15,318 bases of DNA from Candidatus Latescibacteria bacterium 4484_7. Lineage in GTDB: Bacteria > Krumholzibacteriota > Krumholzibacteriia > Krumholzibacteriales > Krumholzibacteriaceae. A model generated the notes under the pieces. It did no database searches. It was not told where the DNA came from and saw only the letters and a list, made by a program, of their open reading frames with translations. Positions 1-7,000 of this stretch are shown piece after piece. The position numbers and the translations under genes are program-made. Every line of letters begins with the position of its first letter. Positions within the stretch are counted from its first letter, which is position 1. Where the stretch lies: assembly GCA_002085285.1 (NCBI GenBank), contig NATK01000031.1, positions 1 through 15,318 on the forward strand. The letters are read 5' to 3'.

Positions 1-1
1 G

Positions 2-100
2 CTTATAACGCCGATAGCGATGGAGAAGGAGCTTCGGTTTGCGATCAGAGAGGGCGGCAGGACGGTTGGCGCCGGCGTCGTGACCGAAATCCTGGAATAG
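2..100 (+). CDS. tuf: Elongation factor Tu, C-terminal fragment (upstream tuf copy, cut by window edge)
   Basis: This is the last 32 codons plus TAG of an EF-Tu gene; the rest lies before the window. EF-Tu is the GTPase that brings aminoacyl-tRNA to the ribosomal A site. The frame reads LITPIAMEKELRFAIREGG and then RTVGAGVVTEILE. This is the hallmark end of EF-Tu domain 3 (the family ending has the form RFAIREGGRTVGAGVV plus a short tail), so the identity is clear although only the tail is visible. rpmG starts 37 bases after the stop with no terminator between, which suggests co-transcription. A second tuf begins at the other edge of the window after fusA, so the genome carries at least two copies. 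Whether the copies are identical cannot be seen here, because opposite ends are represented. Confidence 0.95.
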   Translation, partial: LITPIAMEKELRFAIREGGRTVGAGVVTEILE

Positions 101-137
101 AACGAACCCGATAGATAGAGTGAAGGGGCATTGAAGG

Positions 138-287
138 ATGAGAGAGATAGTAATTCTCGCTTGCACTGTTTGTAAAAACAGAAACTACACTACTAAAAAG
201 AACAAGCGGAAGCACCCGGATAGGCTGGAGTTCAAGAAGTTCTGCCCTAACTGCGGTAAACACACATTGCACAAGGAAACCCGATAG
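138..287 (+). CDS. rpmG: 50S ribosomal protein L33, zinc-binding form
   Basis: A 49-residue protein of normal L33 length. It begins MREIVILACTVCKNRNYTT and ends HKETR. Four cysteines, C9-x2-C12 and C36-x2-C39, form the two knuckles of the zinc-binding (C+) version of L33, a small basic protein of the large subunit near the E site. The central stretch is rich in Lys and Arg, as expected for rRNA contact. The ATG at 138 is preceded by GAAGGGG (122-128) at a 9-base spacing, a usable ribosome binding site. L33 between tuf and secE is a common bacterial order. In many genomes a tRNA-Trp gene follows L33; none is recognisable here. Confidence 0.96.
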   Translation: MREIVILACTVCKNRNYTTKKNKRKHPDRLEFKKFCPNCGKHTLHKETR

Positions 288-395
288 AATTTCGGAAGGT
301 TTCTTCGGTGGGTTTTGTCATAATTGCGGAGGGGAGTCTTGTTGTTTCACGGCGGTTTGTTCCCGAGGCCGGTGCATTTGAAATTGGAGTAGGTG
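288..395 (+). other. Intergenic region rpmG-secE, no recognised element
   Basis: These 108 bases hold no ORF, no convincing hairpin with a T-run and no tRNA. I looked for a tRNA-Trp gene, which often sits here, but there is no GGTTCGAATCC-like T loop and no matching acceptor stem. A TTGTCA at 315-320 has no acceptable -10 at normal spacing. The only functional part I can support is GGAG (386-389) followed by AGG (391-393), the ribosome binding site of secE. Confidence 0.6.
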
Positions 396-584
396 ATGAT
401 TGAAAAGATCAAAAAGTTTCTGAGTGAGACAAAGATAGAGATGAAAAAGGTCACGTGGCCTACCAGGGATGAGCTGAAAGAATCGACAAAGGTTGTCATA
501 GTAGCCACATTCCTCGTGACTCTATTCATTGGTGCGGTGGATCAGATCCTCACTCTGTTGATAAAAAAACTTATTGGATGGTAG
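396..584 (+). CDS. secE: Preprotein translocase subunit SecE
   Basis: A 62-residue single-span SecE of the short type found outside the enterobacteria. SecE clamps SecY in the plasma-membrane SecYEG channel. Residues 1-30 form the amphipathic cytoplasmic helix ending in the family motif KKVTWPTRDEL (WPTR at 21-24). Residues 32-58 are the hydrophobic transmembrane helix, followed by KKLIGW. I chose the ATG at 396 because GGAG (386-389) lies 6 bases before it. A GTG at 393 is in frame but only 3 bases from that site, and it would add one Met. secE directly before nusG is the classical bacterial order. Confidence 0.95.
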   Translation: MIEKIKKFLSETKIEMKKVTWPTRDELKESTKVVIVATFLVTLFIGAVDQILTLLIKKLIGW

Positions 585-684
585 CCGTTGAGCTCGATTG
601 CATAACCGATCCGGCGACTGGGTTCCGTCAACTTTCGATCCTCTCGGATGCCGTGGTGAAAATGGATTTTTGAATGGTGGAATG

Positions 685-1647
685 ATGAACGAGGACATTT
701 CGAAAAAAGGCGAAAAGTTGGAAGAAGAGCAAAGGCTTCGGAGCGAAGATTCCCCGACCAATGAGGGAGAAGTTCGGGAGCATAATGATAGCGTCGATTC
801 GGGCTCTGTGGACGAGTCCGGGTCTGGTGCAGAAGAGCCGGAGCCCGTAGAGGGTGAGGGTTCTTACGCCGATGAATCGGATTCATCGGGCGAAAAGGCC
901 GAAGAGGCTCCTTCCGAAGCAGAAGCGGAAGAAGTTGCCGAATCGGAAGAGGGTGAGAACATACCGGTAGATGAGACGAACGATGCCTCATCCGGCGGCG
1001 ATGACGCCGATGCTTCCCCGGATGATGCCTCGGGCCTCGAAGGCTCTCCAGAGACACCTCGAGACGCCGAAGCCGCACAGCCTAAGGGCGAAACCGGCCC
1101 GGCGGTCGAGGAGAAGAAGAGCAAGATGAAATGGTATGTCGTTCACACGTATTCAGGTAGAGAGAACAAGGTCAAAGAGACGATCGAGAGAGTGATCAAG
1201 AACTCGGGAATGGAGGACAGGTTCGGCAAGGTCCTCGTGGCGACCGAAGAGGTCGCCGAGATGAAGAAGGGCAAAAAGAAGGTCAGCCACAGAAAACTTT
1301 TCCCGAGTTACATCATTATAGAGATGGAGATGAGTGACGAAACGTGGGGTCTCATAGAGAATGTTCCCGGTGTCACACACTTCGTCGGAGGCGTGAAAAA
1401 GCCTTTCCCCATACCGAAGAAGGATGTCGACAGGATCCTCGGACGCATGGAGAAGAAAGAAGGGATCATCCCCGAGGTTCCGTTCACGCTCGGAGAGCAT
1501 GTCAGGGTGGTGGACGGACCGTTCGCCGATTTTACCGGCGTTGTGGACGAGATAAACCCCGAGAGGGGCAAAGTCAAGGTTCTTGTAAGCATCTTCGGAA
1601 GAGAAACACCCGTAGAGCTGGATTTTCTCCAGGTAAAATCGCTCTAA
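685..1647 (+). CDS. nusG: Transcription termination/antitermination factor NusG with long acidic N-terminal extension
   Basis: The last 173 residues are a complete NusG. The NGN domain, which binds the polymerase clamp, starts at MKWYVVHTYSGREN (residue 148, base 1126). The C-terminal KOW domain (about 265-320) contains GEHVRVVDGPFADFTGVVDEI and binds Rho or ribosomal protein S10. Before this core lie 147 residues, 49 of them Asp or Glu, rich in Ser, Ala and Gly, and presumably disordered. The frame is open from the TTG at 598. I place the start at ATG 685 (or 682) behind GGTGG (676-680), a weak site. A canonical-length start at ATG 1126 has GGAG 12 bases upstream and cannot be excluded. However, leaving 541 bases noncoding with an open, compositionally uniform frame seems unlikely. 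Acidic extensions are known in actinobacterial NusG. Confidence 0.9.
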   Translation: MNEDISKKGEKLEEEQRLRSEDSPTNEGEVREHNDSVDSGSVDESGSGAEEPEPVEGEGSYADESDSSGEKAEEAPSEAEAEEVAESEEGENIPVDETNDASSGGDDADASPDDASGLEGSPETPRDAEAAQPKGETGPAVEEKKSKMKWYVVHTYSGRENKVKETIERVIKNSGMEDRFGKVLVATEEVAEMKKGKKKVSHRKLFPSYIIIEMEMSDETWGLIENVPGVTHFVGGVKKPFPIPKKDVDRILGRMEKKEGIIPEVPFTLGEHVRVVDGPFADFTGVVDEINPERGKVKVLVSIFGRETPVELDFLQVKSL

Positions 1648-1696
1648 TCTCTTGGCCTTGATCAATACGGCAAAGAAGCAAGGAGAATGAGGGTTT

Positions 1697-2134
1697 ATGG
1701 CTAAAAGATCGAAAAAGAAGGTTCTCAAAGTTGTGAAATTGCAGATTCCCGGCGGGCAGGCTACGCCTGGACCGCCCGTGGGACCAGCCCTTGGCCAGTT
1801 ACAGGTAAGCTCTGTGGATTTTTGCAAGCAGTTCAACGCTGTGACGCAGAACATGACAGGGACTATCATTCCCGTCGAGATAACGGTTTATGCCGACAAG
1901 ACCTTTAAATTTATCACAAAGTCTCCTCCTGCATCCGAGCTTCTCAGGAAGGCTGCCAACATAGCAAAGGGCTCGGGTGAGCCGAACAAGGAAAAGGTCG
2001 GCAAGGTGACGAAGGAGCAGATCCTTGAAATAGCAAAGATGAAGGTCAAGGACCTCAATACCGATTCGCTCGAGGCGGCGGTCAAGATGGTCGAAGGAAC
2101 GGCCCGAAGCATGGGCATCATTGTTGAAGAATAG
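1697..2134 (+). CDS. rplK: 50S ribosomal protein L11
   Basis: A 145-residue L11, close to the usual 141-142. L11 binds 23S rRNA at the GTPase-associated centre and contacts EF-G; its N-terminal domain is the thiostrepton site. The N-terminal domain shows KLQIPGGQATPGPPVGPALG with the two hinge-side proline motifs. The C-terminal RNA-binding domain contains SGEPNKEKVGKVTKEQ and the ending GTARSMGIIVEE. The loop normally written GQ-x-GVNI-x-EFCK reads GQLQVSSVDFCK here (residues 33-44), a departure at several normally fixed positions. Ribosome binding site candidates are AGGAG (1681-1685) and GAGGG (1689-1693). It starts 49 bases after nusG and is followed after 20 bases by rplA. Confidence 0.97.
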   Translation: MAKRSKKKVLKVVKLQIPGGQATPGPPVGPALGQLQVSSVDFCKQFNAVTQNMTGTIIPVEITVYADKTFKFITKSPPASELLRKAANIAKGSGEPNKEKVGKVTKEQILEIAKMKVKDLNTDSLEAAVKMVEGTARSMGIIVEE

Positions 2135-2154
2135 ACAAAGAAAGCGGGGAGGGC

Positions 2155-2856
2155 ATGAAAGCCGGCAAAAGGTATAGAGAAAGTATCGCCAAGATCGACA
2201 GAGCGAGGGAGTATCCCCTCGAAGAGGCGATAGAGGTATTGAAGAATATTCCCAGAGCCAAGTTCGATGAGACGGTCGAATTTTCAGCAAAGCTCGGAGT
2301 CGATCCAAAGCACGCCGATCAGCAGGTCAGGGGCACTGTTCTTCTTCCCCATGGGACAGGGAAGGATGTGCGGGTTCTCGTTTTTGCAAAAGGGGAAAAG
2401 GAGCAGGAGGCCAGAGACGCCGGAGCAGACTACGTGGGTGCGACCGATCTCGCTGAGAAGATCAAAGAAGGGTGGTTCGACTTCGATGTGGCTATAGCGA
2501 CACCCGACATGATGAGCGAAGTGGGCAAGCTGGGTAGGGTCCTCGGGCCGAGGGGTCTCATGCCTAATCCCAAATCGGGAACGGTCACCTTCGATGTGGC
2601 CAAGGCCGTCAAGGAGGCAAAGGCTGGAAAGATAGAGTATCGTGTCGACAAGGGAGCCAACATTCACGTTCCCGTCGGCAAGATTTCATTCGACACTCAT
2701 AAGCTCGTCGAAAACGTGAGGGCTCTCGTTCTGGAGCTTCTGAGAGCCAAGCCTGCTGCGGCAAAAGGGAAATACATAAAGAGCGTACATCTTTCGACGA
2801 CGATGGGGCCTTCGGTGGCTCTGGATACTACGCTTCTTCTCAATGAATTGAGATAA
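2155..2856 (+). CDS. rplA: 50S ribosomal protein L1
   Basis: A 233-residue L1, the normal length. L1 forms the mobile stalk that helps move deacylated tRNA from the E site, and in many bacteria it represses its own L11-L1 mRNA. The family signature spans residues 115-140, including ATPDMMSEVGKLGRVLGPRG and LMPNPK. The C-terminal half contains KGKYIKSVHLSTTMGPSVALD. The ATG at 2155 lies just after the purine block GGGGAGGG (2146-2153). I saw no obvious L1-binding mimic in the short spacer before rplK, so autoregulation cannot be judged. rplJ follows after only 19 bases. Confidence 0.97.
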   Translation: MKAGKRYRESIAKIDRAREYPLEEAIEVLKNIPRAKFDETVEFSAKLGVDPKHADQQVRGTVLLPHGTGKDVRVLVFAKGEKEQEARDAGADYVGATDLAEKIKEGWFDFDVAIATPDMMSEVGKLGRVLGPRGLMPNPKSGTVTFDVAKAVKEAKAGKIEYRVDKGANIHVPVGKISFDTHKLVENVRALVLELLRAKPAAAKGKYIKSVHLSTTMGPSVALDTTLLLNELR

Positions 2857-2875
2857 CGGAAAGGGGATTCGACTC

Positions 2876-3397
2876 ATGGTGCAACCGGGCAAAATTGAAA
2901 GGGTAGAAGATCTCAAGGGTCTCCTTGAAAGTGCGAAGAGCATTGTCTTGAACGACTTCACGGGATTGAACGTCAAAGACATCTCTGAGCTTCGCAAGAA
3001 GTGCAGAGAAAACAATGTGACCTTTAAGGTCGTCAAAAACACCCTGGCAAAGAGAGCTATAGCCGAGCTTCGTATAGACGAGCTCGAGCCTATGTTCGAA
3101 GGGCCCACTGCAATCGCGGTGAGTGCTGAAGACGAGGTGGCTCCGGCTCAGGTCTTGAAGAAGTTCGCAGACGATTATGAGCTTCCTCGTTTGAAGGGTG
3201 GGTATATCGCCGGTCATATATACGATGCAAAGGAGATCGAAAGACTGGCTTCGCTTCCGTCCAAGGAAGTTTTGTTGGCGCAGGTCGTTGGTACGATGCA
3301 GGCTCCGTTGCGAGGTCTGGTCACGGTCCTCGACGCTTCCCCTCGGGGTCTCGTTCAGGTACTCAACGCCATTGCCGAGAAGAGGGGGGCTGCTTGA
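2876..3397 (+). CDS. rplJ: 50S ribosomal protein L10
   Basis: A 173-residue L10 of typical length. L10 anchors L12 dimers to the ribosomal stalk base. The N-terminal rRNA-binding domain shows VEDLKGLLESAKSIVLNDFTGL and FKVVKNTLAKRA. The C-terminal helix from about residue 132, with VLLAQVVGTMQAPLRGLVTV, carries the L12-binding repeats. AAGGGG (2861-2866) lies 9 bases before ATG. Only 19 bases separate it from rplA, so the long structured L10 leader that mediates autoregulation in E. coli and Bacillus is absent as a separate spacer. Confidence 0.97.
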   Translation: MVQPGKIERVEDLKGLLESAKSIVLNDFTGLNVKDISELRKKCRENNVTFKVVKNTLAKRAIAELRIDELEPMFEGPTAIAVSAEDEVAPAQVLKKFADDYELPRLKGGYIAGHIYDAKEIERLASLPSKEVLLAQVVGTMQAPLRGLVTVLDASPRGLVQVLNAIAEKRGAA

Positions 3398-3473
3398 TAG
3401 ATGTGTCGATGCGGTTCGCCCTGTTTTGTGTTTTTAATCAGATTGACTTTTGATGAGAAAGAGAGGTTGAACG

Positions 3474-4037
3474 ATGCCAGCGAAGAAAGAGGATGCAAAG
3501 AAGAAAGAGACAAAGGCGAAAGAAGAAGCGGGTGAGGTGAAAGAAGAGGAGAAGAAGGAAGAGAAGGCGAAAGCCGAAGAACCTAAGGAGGAAAAGAAAG
3601 AAGTGGCTGAGGCAAAAGAGACAGCAAAAGAAGAGCCGAAAGAGGAAAAGGAGCTCACCGGCAATATAGCCAAAGTTGTGGAAATCGTAGAGAAGATGAC
3701 CGTTCTTGAGCTTTCCGAACTGGTCAAGGCCCTCGAGGATCGTTTCGGCGTCAGTGCCGCCGCTCCGGTGGCGATGATGGCCGGCGCAATGGGCGTAGGC
3801 CAGGGTGCCGAGCAGGCGGAAGAGCAGACAGAGTTTGACGTTATCCTGAAGGATGTAGGAAGTCAGAAGATTCAGGTCATCAAGGTGGTCAGAGCAATCA
3901 CCGGCCTCGGGCTGATCGAAGCGAAGAAGCTCGTCGAGGAAGCACCAAAGCCGATCAAGGAAGCGGTGAGCAAGGACGAGGCAGAAGAGATCAAGAAGAA
4001 GGTCGAAGAGGTTGGTGCCGTAGTAGAGATAAAGTAA
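3474..4037 (+). CDS. rplL: 50S ribosomal protein L7/L12 with Lys/Glu-rich N-terminal extension
   Basis: A 187-residue L12, against the usual 120-130. L12 dimers form the flexible stalk that recruits EF-Tu, EF-G, IF2 and release factors. The core is complete: dimerisation domain from residue 61 (VVEIVEKMTVLELSELVKAL), a hinge with AAAPVAMMAGAMGVG, and a C-terminal factor-binding domain from FDVILKDVG to the end, including KVVRAITGLGLIEAKKLVE. The first 60 residues are extra: 19 Lys, 22 Glu and 1 Asp, with Ala, Pro and Thr filling. The start is well supported by GAGAGG (3461-3466), 7 bases before ATG. No in-frame start would give a canonical-length L12, since the next ATG (3698) falls inside the dimerisation helix. 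The extension therefore appears to be translated. Confidence 0.95.
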   Translation: MPAKKEDAKKKETKAKEEAGEVKEEEKKEEKAKAEEPKEEKKEVAEAKETAKEEPKEEKELTGNIAKVVEIVEKMTVLELSELVKALEDRFGVSAAAPVAMMAGAMGVGQGAEQAEEQTEFDVILKDVGSQKIQVIKVVRAITGLGLIEAKKLVEEAPKPIKEAVSKDEAEEIKKKVEEVGAVVEIK

Positions 4038-4097
4038 GAGAAAATCTACCCTTGCCGGCTTTTGCCGCGAAAGGAATACAGGGAGGGATCATTTCTT

Positions 4098-7000
4098 ATG
4101 ATCAAACTAGCTGATAGAATCAGCTATTCGAAGATTCCCAAAGTGATGGAGATTCCCCACCTCCTCGAGGTACAGCTCGAGAGTTACGAGAGGTTCCTCC
4201 AGCGCAAGGTCCCAATGGACAAGAGGGAGAACATCGGGCTCGAAGCGGTGTTCCGTTCCGTTTTCCCCGTCGTTTCGACGAGGGGTGATTTTACTCTCGA
4301 ATATTTGGGCTACACCGTTGGAGAGCCGAAGTACAGTGAGGAGGAGTGCAAGGAGAGAGACCTCACGTTCGCAGCTCCCCTGAAGGCCTCTTTGAGGCTC
4401 GTAGTGAGAGAAGAGCAGGAAGGTGAGCAGACGATAAAGGACATCATTCAGAGTGATGTCTATCTCGGGGAAATTCCTCTCATCACAGATAAGGGCACCT
4501 TTATCATTAACGGTGCTGAAAGGGTCATCGTAAGCCAGCTCCACCGTTCACCGGGCGTTGCGTTCAGCGATGATTACCACCCGAACGGAAAGAGACTTTT
4601 CAACGCGAGGATCATTCCGTACAGAGGCTCCTGGGTCGAGTTTGTCATCGACGTGAATGACATCATGTTCGTTTATATCGACAGGAGGCGGAAGATTCCC
4701 GTGACGGTGCTTCTGAAGGCAATGGGATTCGAGCCGAACAGCGCAATAATCAAGCTCTTCCACCGCACCGAGATTTATTCGCTAACGCCGAAGCCTTCGA
4801 AGAAGGATATGGCGATCGCAGGGCGTATCGTAGCCGAAGATATCGTCAACAAGAAGACTGGCGAGATCGTCATCGAGGCGGGCAAACCGATCACCGAGGA
4901 AGTTCTCGAAAGACTCAAGGCGGAGAAGCTCCTCAAGATAGTTCTGATCGAAAAAGAGAGTAGGCTCGAGAGCGATGTCATAGTAAAGACGCTCGAAAAG
5001 GATTCCACCAAGAACCGCGAAGAGGCACTGAAGAAGATATACAACCTCATGCGTCCGGGAGATCCGCCCAACGTGGAGACGGCGAAGGCTCTTTTGGACA
5101 GGCTCTTTTTCAACCCGAAGCGGTACAACCTCGAGAAGGTAGGCCGCCACAAGATGAACAGGCGGCTCGGGATAGACATTCCTCTCGATACGACTACCCT
5201 TACCGAGAAGGATTTCATCGCCGTCGTGGCCAATCTCATTCATCTCAAGGAGACCGACGGCCAGGTGGACGACATAGACCATCTCGGCAATAGAAGGGTC
5301 CGTTCGGTCGGAGAGCTTCTGGCAAATCAATTCTCCGTGGGGCTCGCAAGGATGGCGAGAATCATCCGTGAGAGAATGACCCTGCAGGAATCGGACAATC
5401 CCACGCCTTACGATCTGGTGAATGCGAGGACGATTAGTGCGGTAGTCCAGTCGTTCTTCGGCAGCAGTCAGCTATCGCAGTTCATGGATCAGACCAACCC
5501 CCTGGCGGAACTCACTCACAAGCGCCGCTTGTCCGCTCTCGGTCCCGGCGGTTTGACGAGGGAGAGAGCCGGGTTCGAGGTGAGGGATGTTCACTATACA
5601 CATTACGGACGCATGTGTCCTATAGAGACACCTGAGGGCCCGAATATCGGTCTTATAACCTCGATGGCGACATACGCGAGGGTGAACGCATACGGATTTC
5701 TCGAGACACCTTATCGCAAAGTAAAGAACGGCGTGGTTACGAATGAGATTACGATGATGACGGCAGACCAGGAAGACGAAGTGGTCATCGCCCATGCAAA
5801 TGCCAAGCTCGACAAGAAGGGCAAATTCGTCGATCCCGTCATCATGGCTCGTCACAGGGGCGACTTCGTCCTCGTAGATCCCAAGGAAGTGGACTACATG
5901 GATGTGTCTCCGACTCAGCTCGTCAGCGCCGCGGCGTCACTGATCCCGTTCCTCGAGCACGATGATGCGAACAGGGCTCTCATGGGGTGCAACATGCAGC
6001 GTCAGGCTGTGCCCCTTCTCAAGGCCGAGGCGCCTCTCGTGGGTACAGGTCTCGAGAAGAAGGTGGCCTACGATTCGGGAGTGCTGACCATAGCGAAGAG
6101 GGCGGGACGTGTCGAAAGGGTGACTGCGGACAAGGTCGTCATAAGCTACAGCAGCCGCAAAGAAGACGAAGACCTCGAGGACTTCGGCGGATTCGGCGGA
6201 GTGGACGAATACAAGCTCATCAAATTCCAGAGATCGAATCAGGATACGTGTATCAATCAGAAGCCGATCGTAGATGTCGGACAGAGGGTCAAGAAGGGCG
6301 ATATCATAGCGGACAACTCGGCCACCGATAACGGCGAGCTTGCCTTGGGCAAGAACGTTCTCGTCGCCTTCATGCCCTGGCGCGGTTACAACTACGAGGA
6401 TGCAGTGATCATAAGCGAGAGGCTCGTAAAGAAGGATACATACACATCGGTGCATATAGAAGAGTTCGAGACGCAGGTGCGTGATACGAAAGCAGGTATG
6501 GAGGAGATCACGAGAGAGATTCCCAATGTCAGCGAAGAGATGATCGCGAACCTCGACGAAGACGGCATCGTGAGGATAGGCGCCAGGGTCAAGGCTGGAG
6601 ATATTCTCGTTGGCAAGGTCACGCCTAAGGGTGAAACCGAGCTAACACCCGAAGAGAGACTCCTCAAGGCGATCTTCGGCGAGAAGGCGGGAGACGTGAG
6701 GGACGCTTCGCTGAAGGCGCCTCCTGGAATGGACGGTATCGTAGTCGACATCAAAATATTCTCTCGTAGGGAACGCGACGAAAAGGCCAAGGGAAGAGAG
6801 AGAAAAAGACTGCAGGAGCTCGAAAGGAAGAGAGATTCCGAGATCGAGCACGTCAAGGAGCGCCGCAGAGAGCGTCTCGAAAGACTGATGCTCGGTCAGA
6901 CTTCCGAAAAACTTATACATTCGGAGACGGGCGAGATTATGGCTCGTGCAGACCGCAAGATAACGGAAAAGATGCTCAAGAGCATAGATGTCGATCACCT

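Noticed and set aside
315..343. Promoter with TTGTCA for secE-nusG
   Set aside because: At 17-base spacing the -10 would be CTTGTT, a poor match. The CATAAT at 319-324 has no -35 at usable distance.
288..395. tRNA-Trp gene between rpmG and secE
   Set aside because: Expected from the order in other genomes, but there is no T loop, anticodon stem or acceptor pairing in this stretch.
1126..1647. NusG starting at the canonical Met 1126, with the upstream stretch noncoding
   Set aside because: Not excluded but less likely: the frame upstream stays open with a uniform acidic composition, and the site GGAG is 12 bases from that ATG.
3398..3473. Internal promoter between rplJ and rplL
   Set aside because: TTTAAT (3433-3438) has no -35 match at 16-18 bases, and the nearby TTGACT (3443-3448) has no -10 downstream.
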